From Spirochaetaceae bacterium (GTDB taxonomy: Bacteria; Spirochaetota; Spirochaetia; Treponematales; Rectinemataceae): a stretch of DNA of 52,644 bases. Positions within the stretch are counted from its first letter, which is position 1. Each line of letters opens with the position of its first letter. The stretch is from positions 1 through 52,644 of the forward strand of contig JANXYO010000022.1 of the NCBI GenBank assembly GCA_025356015.1, written 5' to 3'. Both the position numbers and the translations under genes were made by a program. Of the stretch, positions 1 to 7,585 are shown piece by piece. The notes below the pieces were generated by a model. The model was not told the DNA's origin, did not search any database, and worked only from the letters and a program-made list of their open reading frames with translations.

Positions 1-1
1 G

Positions 2-136
2 CTCTTTTACAACTCATACTTCCTCTCAAAGGAGGGGATACTCTGCGCCCTGCTCGGGACGAAATATGAGGCCAGGGTAGTCTGGTGGCGCTTCGACACC
101 CTCCTTAAGGGAGCCTCGGGGAGCGCCTCTAAATGA
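2..136 (+). CDS. C-terminal fragment of an unidentified protein
   Basis: An open frame enters from the left edge and ends at TGA 134-136, giving 44 residues that end in VVWWRFDTLLKG followed by a short Gly/Ser/Ala tail. The stop overlaps the ATG of the next gene as ATGA, so the two are probably translationally coupled. The fragment is rich in aromatic residues and has no motif I can assign. A glycosyltransferase-type tail is possible but only a guess. The frame is supported by codon use (G/C at third positions) and by the overlap. Confidence 0.6.
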   Translation, partial: LFYNSYFLSKEGILCALLGTKYEARVVWWRFDTLLKGASGSASK

Positions 137-1668
137 AGCTCCTCGCTTCCTGCCAGGCTTCGGCCGCCCTCGACAGCGAGGTCCTGGCAGGAGCGTCGCT
201 TCCTTCCCTTTTGCTCATGGAGGACGCCTCCCTTCGTCTATGGGACGCCTTGGAACCCATTGCCCGCGATCTGGGCGCGGGCGGCAGTGGCTGCCTGGCC
301 GTCCTATCCGGTGCGGGAAACAACGCAGGCGATGCCCTTGCATTGCTGCGGCACGCCAGGTTCGCGGGCTTGCGGGACCTTGTCGTCATTCTGGGCCGGG
401 ACGATCCGGGGGATTCGGCGAGGACCCACCTGGCCTCGCTGCGCGCCCTTGGCGTTGAGATCCTTTCCTGGGCTTCCGAGCCTGCGGCCTGCGTTTCGGC
501 CCTTGCCCGCTCCGTCCTGATTGTCGACGGCCTTGCCGGCACCGGTCTTCGGGGCGCCCTCCACGGGGACTTGGCGGCCATAGTCGCCGCGGCCAACAAT
601 TCCTCCGTTCCCATAGCCGCCATCGACCTGCCTTCGGGCCTGGGAGATGGCTTTGAGGCGGGCCATCCACTCATCCGCGCGAGATGGACACTCTCCATCG
701 GGCCCCTCAAGACCCCCCTCTATTTTCCTGGCAGCCGCTCGGCCTGCGGCGAGATCATTCCAGTGGGCCGGATCTTTCCGGTCGATGTGCCCGCGAAGGA
801 GTCGGCCGTCCTCCTCGAGGAAGGCGATCTCTGGGCTCTCCTGCGGCAGCACGGGCCCGAGACCTACAAGGGCGCCAGGGGCAAGCTCGCCGTCTTCGCG
901 GGGGCGATTGGCTCGACGGGGGCGGCCTCGCTGGCGTCAAGGGCCGCGCTGGGCGCAGGCGCGGGCTATGTCGCCCTCTTTGCCGAGGCGGCCGTGCTTT
1001 CCGTCCTCTCCTCGCGGCTCGAATCGGTCATGGTTCGGCCTGCCCCGATCGAGGCCGGCGCGATCGAGGCCGCTGCCTGGGATGTCCTTCTGGCGGGCCC
1101 GGGCTGGGGGCTCGGACCCGCGAACAAGGCAGCCCTCATGCGGATCCTGGACACCGGGATGCCAGCCGTGCTTGATGCCGACGCCATAAGCCTGTACCGC
1201 GAACTTCATGATGAGGGCTTTGCGGCGAAGGGCCCCCTCATCCTCACCCCCCATCCGGGCGAGTTCGCCGCCCTCACTGGCTTGAGCATTGGGGAGGCTC
1301 TAGCCAATCCGCCCGCGATCCTGGCCAAGGCTGCCGCCAAGTTCGGTGCGGTCATCGCGTTCAAGTCCCATGTCACCTGGATAGCCTCTCCCGAGGGGAA
1401 GCTGTCAGTCTGGGACGGCATGGAGAGCGGCCTCGCGACAGCCGGCTCCGGCGATGTGCTCGCGGGCCTCGCGGGAGGCCTCCTCGCCTCACGTGCCGCT
1501 GCCTGCGCAGGCAGCCTTGGCATGGACGAAGCCTACAATGCGGCCCGCGCGGCCGTGATTAGCCACGGCCTTGCAGGTAGGCGGGCCCGGGCAAGGCTCG
1601 GCTGGTTCGAGGCGAGCGCCCTCATTGGCGAGGCTGCGATGCTCCTTGGCAGCGGGACTCGTGCTTGA
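133..1668 (+). CDS. nnr: bifunctional NAD(P)H-hydrate epimerase / ADP- or ATP-dependent NAD(P)H-hydrate dehydratase
   Basis: This metabolite-repair enzyme restores NADH and NADPH damaged by hydration. The N-terminal half (about 1-220) is the YjeF_N epimerase, with the nucleotide-binding loop GAGNNAGDA, the VDGLAGTG strand that carries the catalytic Asp, and AIDLPSG. The C-terminal half (about 225-511) is the ribokinase-like dehydratase, with YKGARGKLAVFAG, AGPGWG, LDADAI, LTPHPGEF and the catalytic AGSGDVLAG loop. The length of 511 residues is normal for the fused form. In the first loop GPGNNGGDG is usual, and the G-to-A change here is conservative. The start ATG overlaps the previous stop, and no closer alternative has a better context. 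Confidence 0.95.
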   Translation: MKLLASCQASAALDSEVLAGASLPSLLLMEDASLRLWDALEPIARDLGAGGSGCLAVLSGAGNNAGDALALLRHARFAGLRDLVVILGRDDPGDSARTHLASLRALGVEILSWASEPAACVSALARSVLIVDGLAGTGLRGALHGDLAAIVAAANNSSVPIAAIDLPSGLGDGFEAGHPLIRARWTLSIGPLKTPLYFPGSRSACGEIIPVGRIFPVDVPAKESAVLLEEGDLWALLRQHGPETYKGARGKLAVFAGAIGSTGAASLASRAALGAGAGYVALFAEAAVLSVLSSRLESVMVRPAPIEAGAIEAAAWDVLLAGPGWGLGPANKAALMRILDTGMPAVLDADAISLYRELHDEGFAAKGPLILTPHPGEFAALTGLSIGEALANPPAILAKAAAKFGAVIAFKSHVTWIASPEGKLSVWDGMESGLATAGSGDVLAGLAGGLLASRAAACAGSLGMDEAYNAARAAVISHGLAGRRARARLGWFEASALIGEAAMLLGSGTRA

Positions 1669-1746
1669 CCACCTATGGCCGTTGGGCTAACCTAGCCGCG
1701 CTTATCCGGCCAGGGGATTCTCTGGTGTGCATGGCACGCCGTCGGC

Positions 1747-1765
1747 CCCGGGAACGGATCCCGGG
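1747..1765 (+). promoter_or_regulatory. hairpin overlapping the ribosome-binding site of the next gene
   Basis: CCCGGGA (1747-1753) pairs perfectly with TCCCGGG (1759-1765) around an ACGGA loop. The 3' arm contains the first bases of GGGAG (1763-1767), the only Shine-Dalgarno candidate for the ATG at 1775. The fold would therefore hide the ribosome site. Whether this regulates translation is inference. Confidence 0.4.
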
Positions 1766-1774
1766 AGTCGGCGA

Positions 1775-2218
1775 ATGATCCAGTTCTACTTCCTGTCCAT
1801 CATCTTCAACGTCGTTGGCGGATGCGCCCTCTGCATAGAATCGATAGCCAGGCAGTCCCCGAGCCTTGACGGCCTGCGCTCATTCCTCCGCGACAGAACG
1901 GTACGCCTCGTGCTCGGCATCATTTCCGTCGCCACGGGTTGCCTGAAGCTGGTGACGACTATTCGGGGCGACATCCCCATCGTCGGCGACTTCGTACCAG
2001 CCTGCGCCGGAATCGCCGTAGGTGTCACCATCCTCCTTGAGCTCTACCGCGCCGTCGAGCTTCCCGTGGCCAGCGGGGGCGAGCCCGAGAACGCGGGGCC
2101 TCGGCAGCTGGGCTCGCGTCTCGAAAGCCTCCTTCTCGCGAACAAGACGACAATAGGCATCGCCGGCATCATCGCCGGCCTTGTTCACTTCCTCTTCCCA
2201 GCGGTGCTCTTCCTCTGA
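1775..2218 (+). CDS. small multi-pass membrane protein of unknown function
   Basis: The product has 147 residues and starts MIQFYFLSIIFN. I chose ATG 1775 because GGGAG lies 7 nt upstream and the first transmembrane segment begins directly after it. A GTG further upstream would add a polar Pro/Gly-rich stretch unlike a membrane N-terminus. Hydrophobic segments lie near residues 3-22, 46-63, 68-88 and 125-146, so three or four helices are likely, with a short charged loop between the third and fourth. I recognise no enzymatic motif. It sits between a metabolite-repair gene and a Nudix gene, and its stop overlaps the proposed start of the latter. Confidence 0.75.
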   Translation: MIQFYFLSIIFNVVGGCALCIESIARQSPSLDGLRSFLRDRTVRLVLGIISVATGCLKLVTTIRGDIPIVGDFVPACAGIAVGVTILLELYRAVELPVASGGEPENAGPRQLGSRLESLLLANKTTIGIAGIIAGLVHFLFPAVLFL

Positions 2219-2613
2219 GCACGGAACGCTCAGTCGCAGGCGTCCTGCTCAGCGCCGGACGCATCCTTGTGGCGAGACGCCTTCCCGGCGGGGAACTGGG
2301 CGGAAAATGGGAGCTTCCGGGCGGGAAGGCAGAGGCGGGGGAAAGCGATGCCGAGGCCCTCATACGCGAATACACCGAGGAGTTCGGGCTGCGCGTCGAG
2401 GTGCTCAGATTCCTTGGAGAGGCGCTTTTCGAGCACCGGGGGGAGACGAGGCGGCTCGCGGCCTACCTGATAGCGATGTCCGATGGCTCTGTCCCCGAAC
2501 TTCGGGAGCATTCGGAGTGCAGGTGGCTGGCCCCCTCCGAACTCGGCGAGCTTGACCTGGCCGATTCCGACAGGAAGCTACTGCCCTTCCTGGTCCGCCT
2601 CGAGCGCCATTAG
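2215..2613 (+). CDS. Nudix hydrolase, MutT-like (8-oxo-dGTP diphosphatase type)
   Basis: The Nudix box GX5EX7REUXEEXGU is intact: GGKAEAGESDAEALIREYTE, followed by EFGL. That supports hydrolysis of a nucleoside diphosphate derivative, and the MutT-like context LPGGELGGKWELPGGK fits clean-up of oxidised dGTP. The first possible GTG (2269) would remove the first beta strand. Translation upstream in the same frame gives STERSVAGVLLSAGRILVAR, the expected strand, so translation probably starts at CTG 2215, which overlaps the preceding stop as CTGA. No ATG, GTG or TTG lies in this frame between the overlap and GTG 2269. The length from CTG is 132 residues, typical for MutT. Substrate is inferred only. 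Confidence 0.8.
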   Translation: MSTERSVAGVLLSAGRILVARRLPGGELGGKWELPGGKAEAGESDAEALIREYTEEFGLRVEVLRFLGEALFEHRGETRRLAAYLIAMSDGSVPELREHSECRWLAPSELGELDLADSDRKLLPFLVRLERH

Positions 2614-2627
2614 GTCGAAAAGTCGGG

Positions 2628-2876
2628 CTATCCCTCCTCGTCGGTGTCAAAAAGCCCGAGCTCGGGCTTTCCCTCCTCACCAGCTTCCCCTGTCCCGGGC
2701 TGGTTGAGCAGGATCTCGACCCTGCCCTGTATCTTGTCGAGGTCACGCTCAAGGCCCTTGGCTAGCTTGACGCCCTCCTCGAACACGGCGACAGCGTCCT
2801 CGAGGGGCAGGTCGGGCTCCCTGATGCGCTCGGCGAGCTCCTCGAGACGGCCGAGGCGTTCTTCGAACTTCTTCAC
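2628..2876 (-). CDS. xseB: exodeoxyribonuclease VII small subunit
   Basis: This 82-residue helical protein packs onto XseA to form exonuclease VII, which degrades single-stranded DNA to oligonucleotides in repair. The family core is visible: FEERLGRLEELAERIREPDL, then PLEDAVAVFEEGVKLAKG. An acidic tail (GEEGKPELGLFDTDEEG) follows. It starts at GTG 2876, which overlaps the xseA stop as GTGA, the usual coupled arrangement. The gene is convergent with the Nudix gene, and the 14 bp between the two stops have no obvious terminator. Confidence 0.9.
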   Translation of the reverse strand: MKKFEERLGRLEELAERIREPDLPLEDAVAVFEEGVKLAKGLERDLDKIQGRVEILLNQPGTGEAGEEGKPELGLFDTDEEG

Positions 2877-4081
2877 TTCCTAACCTCCAGGACGCGGGCC
2901 GAGGCGGCGCCGCGGGCAAAACGTATGTCGATTCCCGAACCCGGAGCGAGGTTCCCGGCATCGCGTATCGCGGCCCCCCCGAGGGCGGGAAGCACAACCG
3001 CGAAGCCTCTCGCGAGGACGGCCTCGGGGCTCGTGGCCGCCAGGTCGCGGGAAGCCTGCTCTGTCCTCCGCCTCCCGTCCGCGATGGATTCGGCCATGCC
3101 CCGGGCAAGCTCGTCGCGCGCGTCATCGAATCGGCGTATCGCCGGCAGCAATATCCTCATGAACTGGGCCTCGACGGCATGGGGGTCGAAGCGGCCTAGC
3201 AGGAGCCTGGCCCGCTCGAGCCTCGACGCTACGGCGGTCTCCATCTCGGCGCGGAACTGGCCCACCTGGCGCACGAGAACGGCGCGGCTCTCGGTGACGA
3301 GCTCGGCGGCCGCGCTCGGAGTCGGAGCCCGCAGATCGGCTGCGAAATCCGTCAGCGCCCAGTCTATCTCATGTCCCACGGCGCTTATCACCGGTATTGA
3401 GGAATTGGCGACCGCACGCACCACTTCCTCGTCCGAGAATGCCAGGAGGTCCTCGAGTGAGCCGCCACCGCGGCCGATTATGATCACGTCCGCGAGCTTC
3501 CAGCGGTTCGCGGCCCTGATCTGGCTGACTATCTGCGCCGGTGCATCCTCTCCCTGCACCGCAGCGGGCAGGACGACGACGCCGAGCCCGGCATTGCGCC
3601 TGGAAATAACATTGAGTATGTCTCGGACGGCCGCGCCCGTTGGCGAGGTGACCAGGGCGACGCGCTCGGGGAAGCGGGGGAGGGGGCGCTTGCGGCTCTC
3701 GTCGAACAGCCCCTCGGCTGCCAGCCTCCGCTTGCGGTCCTCAAGCAGGGCCAGGATGTCCCCGACCCCGGCCTTTTCGAGCCGCTCGACGAGGATCTGG
3801 TACTGGCCGCGTGCCGCGTAGACGGTGACCGCCCCGCGGGCACGCACCAGGATGCCGTCGGCTGGCTCGAAGGAAAGCCCCCGCGTCCGGTAGCGGAACA
3901 TCACCGCCTGTAGCATCGAGCCCTTGTCCTTGAGGCTGAAGTAAAGGTGCCCTGAGCTCGCCGGCCTGCAGTTCGATATCTCCCCTTCGACGGTAACCGA
4001 GGGGAAGCTCCCTTCGAGCAGGGCTCCGATTCGCGCTGTCAGCTCAGAGACTCCGTAGACGTGGTCCTTCGATTCGGTCAC
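2873..4081 (-). CDS. xseA: exodeoxyribonuclease VII large subunit
   Basis: XseA is the catalytic subunit of exonuclease VII. The N-terminal OB fold (about 5-100) begins VYGVSELTARIGALLEG and includes VEGEISNCRPASSGHLYFSL. The catalytic domain contains VALVTSPTGAAVRDI, IIIGRGGGSLEDL, ISAVGHEID and the DLRAPTPSAAAEL segment. The C-terminal region is helical. With a GTG start at 4081 the protein has 402 residues, near the usual 400-450. The open frame runs several hundred codons further upstream but there it is antisense to the helicase gene, so the extension is rejected. There is no strong Shine-Dalgarno. A -10-like hexamer ends 6 nt before the GTG (see the promoter entry). Confidence 0.9.
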   Translation of the reverse strand: MTESKDHVYGVSELTARIGALLEGSFPSVTVEGEISNCRPASSGHLYFSLKDKGSMLQAVMFRYRTRGLSFEPADGILVRARGAVTVYAARGQYQILVERLEKAGVGDILALLEDRKRRLAAEGLFDESRKRPLPRFPERVALVTSPTGAAVRDILNVISRRNAGLGVVVLPAAVQGEDAPAQIVSQIRAANRWKLADVIIIGRGGGSLEDLLAFSDEEVVRAVANSSIPVISAVGHEIDWALTDFAADLRAPTPSAAAELVTESRAVLVRQVGQFRAEMETAVASRLERARLLLGRFDPHAVEAQFMRILLPAIRRFDDARDELARGMAESIADGRRRTEQASRDLAATSPEAVLARGFAVVLPALGGAAIRDAGNLAPGSGIDIRFARGAASARVLEVRK

Positions 4082-4087
4082 GGCACC

Positions 4088-4117
4088 ACCATAGACCGGG
4101 CGGCAAGGGTCGCGCAA
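4088..4117 (-). promoter_or_regulatory. candidate leaderless promoter of xseA
   Basis: Reading the minus strand, TTGCGC (4117-4112) and TATGGT (4093-4088) are separated by 18 nt, and TATGGT ends exactly 6 nt before the GTG at 4081. Transcription would begin at or next to the start codon. The -35 is moderate and the -10 matches TANNNT. Confidence 0.4.
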
Positions 4118-4183
4118 CGGCTCCAGGCAAGGTGAAGGGCTCCGGAGGCCCATTCCCGCTGGTGCAAGGGGCCACCAAATCGA

Positions 4184-4189
4184 TATACT
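4184..4189 (+). promoter_or_regulatory. -10 hexamer of a candidate leaderless promoter for the DEAH helicase
   Basis: TATACT ends 6 nt before ATG 4196. No Shine-Dalgarno-like sequence lies in the 20 nt before the ATG. The -35 region is weak (TGGTGC at 4160-4165 with an 18 nt spacer). The geometry predicts a transcript starting at the A of ATG. Confidence 0.45.
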
Positions 4190-4195
4190 GAATAC

Positions 4196-6748
4196 ATGAA
4201 TCCCCACGAGCTCCCTGTCTATCAGCAAAAAAAGCGCATCCTCGAAGCCCTCAGGGAGCATCAGGTCATCGTTGTGGAAAGCCCCACAGGCTCCGGCAAG
4301 ACGACACAGCTTCCCATCATCCTGCACGAGGCGGGCTACGCACGCAACGGCCTGATCGGCGTCACCCAGCCCCGGCGCATCGCCGCACTGTCGGTCAGCG
4401 ATTTCATAGCCCGGCAGTTGGGCACAAAGGTCCCCGGAATTGTCGGCTACAAGATGCGCTTCGAGGACAAGACCAACGAGACCACCGCCATCAAGATCAT
4501 GACCGATGGCATCCTCCTCCAGGAGATGAAGCTCGATCCCGCCCTGTCCAAGTATGGGGTGATCATGGTCGACGAGGCCCACGAGCGCAGCCTCAACATC
4601 GATTTCATCCTCGGCCTGCTCAAGCGCGTCCTCGAGGCGAGGCAGGAGTTCAAGGTGATAGTCTCCTCGGCCACGATAAACGCCGAGGTCTTCTCCGAGT
4701 ACTTCGGCGAGTGCCCCATCGTCAAGATAGAGACACCCATGTATCCGGTCACCGTCATCTACGACCCGCCCGCCCTCGAGGAGCCCCAGGACGCCCTCCA
4801 GTCCAAGATCGAGCAGATCGTGATGCGGATCGTTTCCGAGAGGCGGGAGGGTGACATCCTCATCTTCCTGCCCGGCGAGAAGGCGATCAAGGACTGCATG
4901 AAGCGGCTCGTCTATTGCCCCGTGGGGGGAAAGCTCCACCTGGTGCCTCTCTATGCCCGTCTTGGCAAGGACGAGCAGGAGCATGTCTTCGACCGGGCGC
5001 CCCTGCTAAAGACCAAGGTGGTCATCTCGACGAACATAGCGGAGACGAGCGTCACCATCGACGGGATAACGAGCGTCCTGGACTCCGGCCTCGCCAAGCT
5101 CAACTATTACAACCCGCGCACCTTCACTTCGAGCCTGATCGAGACGCCGACTTCGAAGGCCTCTTCAAACCAGCGCAAGGGGAGGGCGGGCCGCACCAGA
5201 CCCGGCACCTGCTATCGCCTCTTTGCCAGGCAGGACTTCGAGGGAAGGCCCCTCTTCACTACCGAGGAAATCTACAGGACCGACCTCACCGAGGTTGTGC
5301 TCAGGATGGCAGAGCTTGGCATCACCGAGTTCGAGCGCTTCGAGTTCATATCCCAGCCAGCGAAGACAGGCCTCGCGGGAGCGGTGGAGGCCCTGAGCCT
5401 CCTCGACGCCCTCAACCCCGACAACACCCTGACCCGTGTCGGCGAACTCATGTGCGCCTTCCCCCTCCTGCCGCGCCATAGCCGCATGATAGTGGAAGCC
5501 ATGCTCAGCTACCCCGACGTCGTCGACGAGGTGCTTGTGGCAGCGAGCTTCCTCTCCACCATGAGCCCCTACGTCCTGCCGCCCGGCGAGGAGATGGAGG
5601 CGCGGCGGGCCCACCATGCCTTCCGCGACGCCTCGGGGGATTTCGTCTCCTACCTCAAGATATTCAAGACCTTCAAGGAGACACGTGAAGCCGGCCGCTG
5701 GTGCGAGCGCAACTACCTCGACGAGCGGACCCTCCTTGAGATCGTGCGGATAAAGGAGCAGCTGGAGCTCATCGTCTCGGCCCTAGGCATGCCCATAGTA
5801 GGGGGTGGAGGAACCGAGGATTACCTCTGCGCCGTCAGCCGGGGCCTAATCCAGTTCGTGTGCGCCCGTCAGGAGCGGGGCCTGTTCCGCTCCCTCACCG
5901 CAGAGAAGATCCAGATCCACCCCGGCTCGGTCATGTTCCGCGAGAATCCGACCTACCTCGTCGCCGGCGAGATAGTGAGGACGACGCGCATGTACGCGAT
6001 GTCGGTCTCTCCCCTTGAGAAGCGCATGCTTTCGAGGATCTCGCCCCGTCTCGAGGGCCTCCTCGCCCGAGGGGAGGCCGCGAGGCCCGGACGGAGAGAG
6101 GAGGAGCGCATATCGCGCAGGGAGCCCGAGCGGGTAGGGCGCTCGAAGGCGGAAGATGGCCGGATCGCCCGCGACTTCACGAGCAAGATCAAGATAGCGG
6201 CTGAGGTCTTTGACCTCGAGATCGACAAGAAAAAGAAGAAGGTCGTGCTCCTCGAGTGGCCAAAGCTCAAGGCCATCCGCGACCAGCTCGACCGCGAGTC
6301 CTTGGGGCTGTACAAGGGGATGAAAGGCGTCCTCAAGGTCGGGCGCCAGAGGCTGCTTGATGGCGAGAAGCTTGATGTAATATTGCGCATCGCGACCTGG
6401 CTCGATCCGGAACGGGATCTTGGCCGCGACTGGCCCCGGAAGAAGAACTTCGACGCCGAGGCAGGCCTCCACGAGCTCCTCTCCTCCCTCGAGCATGTCC
6501 TGCAGGTGGCTGTAGCCCGCGACAGGACAGCCGAGCTCGGCTTTGTCACCCTCTACACCGACGCCGAGGGCATGTTCTGGTTCCGCTGCTCCCGGGGATT
6601 CCATACAGCGCTCAGCGAGAGCCTCGCCTCGCTCGAGGCCCTAGCCGACCGCATCGGCAGCGAAACGGCTGGCGCGGCCACCGCGAGTCCCGAGGAGAGG
6701 GAGGCTGTGAATGCCCTGTACCGCAAGCTTTCCTCCTTCTTCGATTGA
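4196..6748 (+). CDS. hrpA: DEAH-box ATP-dependent RNA helicase, HrpA-like
   Basis: This is an 850-residue superfamily 2 helicase of the DEAH/RHA type. The motifs appear in order: Walker A ESPTGSGKTTQLP (about 28-40), TQPRRIAA (Ia), MVDEAHERS (II), SSATI (III), STNIAETSVTIDG (V) and QRKGRAGRTRPGTCYRL (VI). The HA2 winged-helix region follows, and a charged linker lies near residues 625-665. It is shorter than E. coli HrpA (about 1300) and close to HrpB length. The motif VI context and HA2 fit HrpA better, so the symbol is tentative. It stands alone, divergent from xseA, with a probable leaderless promoter. A role in rRNA or mRNA remodelling is inferred from the family. Confidence 0.85.
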   Translation: MNPHELPVYQQKKRILEALREHQVIVVESPTGSGKTTQLPIILHEAGYARNGLIGVTQPRRIAALSVSDFIARQLGTKVPGIVGYKMRFEDKTNETTAIKIMTDGILLQEMKLDPALSKYGVIMVDEAHERSLNIDFILGLLKRVLEARQEFKVIVSSATINAEVFSEYFGECPIVKIETPMYPVTVIYDPPALEEPQDALQSKIEQIVMRIVSERREGDILIFLPGEKAIKDCMKRLVYCPVGGKLHLVPLYARLGKDEQEHVFDRAPLLKTKVVISTNIAETSVTIDGITSVLDSGLAKLNYYNPRTFTSSLIETPTSKASSNQRKGRAGRTRPGTCYRLFARQDFEGRPLFTTEEIYRTDLTEVVLRMAELGITEFERFEFISQPAKTGLAGAVEALSLLDALNPDNTLTRVGELMCAFPLLPRHSRMIVEAMLSYPDVVDEVLVAASFLSTMSPYVLPPGEEMEARRAHHAFRDASGDFVSYLKIFKTFKETREAGRWCERNYLDERTLLEIVRIKEQLELIVSALGMPIVGGGGTEDYLCAVSRGLIQFVCARQERGLFRSLTAEKIQIHPGSVMFRENPTYLVAGEIVRTTRMYAMSVSPLEKRMLSRISPRLEGLLARGEAARPGRREEERISRREPERVGRSKAEDGRIARDFTSKIKIAAEVFDLEIDKKKKKVVLLEWPKLKAIRDQLDRESLGLYKGMKGVLKVGRQRLLDGEKLDVILRIATWLDPERDLGRDWPRKKNFDAEAGLHELLSSLEHVLQVAVARDRTAELGFVTLYTDAEGMFWFRCSRGFHTALSESLASLEALADRIGSETAGAATASPEEREAVNALYRKLSSFFD

Positions 6749-6760
6749 GCGAGGCCCAAG

Positions 6761-7585
6761 GTGAAGCCGCGAAGCCTTGCCATCCTTTTCTCCTTGCTCA
6801 CCGGCCTCGGCATGCAAGCCAGGGCCTTCCCTGAGGCCGCCCTGCCTGCGTTCGGGGCCCAGGCAAGACAGGCTTCCCCGCTAAGCCTCGCCCTGGAAAT
6901 CGGCCTGGGCGGTGAAGCCGAGACGGGCCTGCCCTGGGCCATTGAACCGCGCTTGGCGCTCGCCGCGTCATGGAGGCGAAGCTATGCGCGACTCGAGCTC
7001 TCCCAGGCTTTCGGAGAGCTCGACTGGCAGAAGATCCTCGGCTACCGGGTCCTCGACACGGCTGGCATGAGCGTCGGCTGGAACGCGGATACCTTCCCTT
7101 GGCTTGACCTGGATCTCGAGGCTTTTAGCCGCTTTCGGTCATTCGGAAGCGCGGGCTTCGAGGCGCGTTTTGGAGGCCTCGCCCTCTTTGATGCCGGGAC
7201 TATGCCCGGCTCGGCCGGCTTCTTCTTCCGTGGGGCGGCCGGTTACTCGCGCCTCCTCACGAGGTACAGCGGGATCTCGACGAGCCAGTGGAACAACGAT
7301 CCGCTCGCGCGCCTCGGCTTCGGCTGGCGCGACGGCGGTCCCCTCGCGCTCGACTTCGCCATATCCGACTACACGGGCAGCGACGTGAGCCTTTGGCTCA
7401 AGACCTTCTTCGAGTTCGGGGCCGAGCTTGGACTTGGTCAGGGCGATTCAGCCTCGGCCAGGCTCATCCTGAAGTACAGTGATTTCTTCACCCTGACCTC
7501 CTACCTCGACGGCTTCGCGCTGCGCCTGGCCTTCAGGTTCCCCCTGCCGAGTCCGGACTGGTCCGCGGGGCTCACCGGCCAATGA
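6761..7585 (+). CDS. secreted protein, probable outer-membrane beta-barrel
   Basis: The product has 274 residues. The N-terminus (MKPRSLAILFSLLTGLGMQ, then ARA) is a signal peptide with a plausible cleavage after ARA. The mature part alternates polar and hydrophobic residues with many aromatics and glycines (for example LDLDLEAFSRFRSF, SAGFFFRGAAGYSRLL), as transmembrane beta strands do. It ends with a strand-like stretch, FALRLAFRFPL, followed by a short tail. I cannot name a family. The start is GTG 6761, 12 nt after the helicase stop. Its stop overlaps the next start as ATGA, so it is coupled to the phosphoesterase lipoprotein and the pair may act together at the envelope. Confidence 0.65.
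   Translation: MKPRSLAILFSLLTGLGMQARAFPEAALPAFGAQARQASPLSLALEIGLGGEAETGLPWAIEPRLALAASWRRSYARLELSQAFGELDWQKILGYRVLDTAGMSVGWNADTFPWLDLDLEAFSRFRSFGSAGFEARFGGLALFDAGTMPGSAGFFFRGAAGYSRLLTRYSGISTSQWNNDPLARLGFGWRDGGPLALDFAISDYTGSDVSLWLKTFFEFGAELGLGQGDSASARLILKYSDFFTLTSYLDGFALRLAFRFPLPSPDWSAGLTGQ

Noticed and set aside
2873-4984. 703-residue frame that would extend XseA upstream
   Set aside because: The upstream half is antisense to the hrpA gene and lacks XseA homology. The OB fold begins at GTG 4081.
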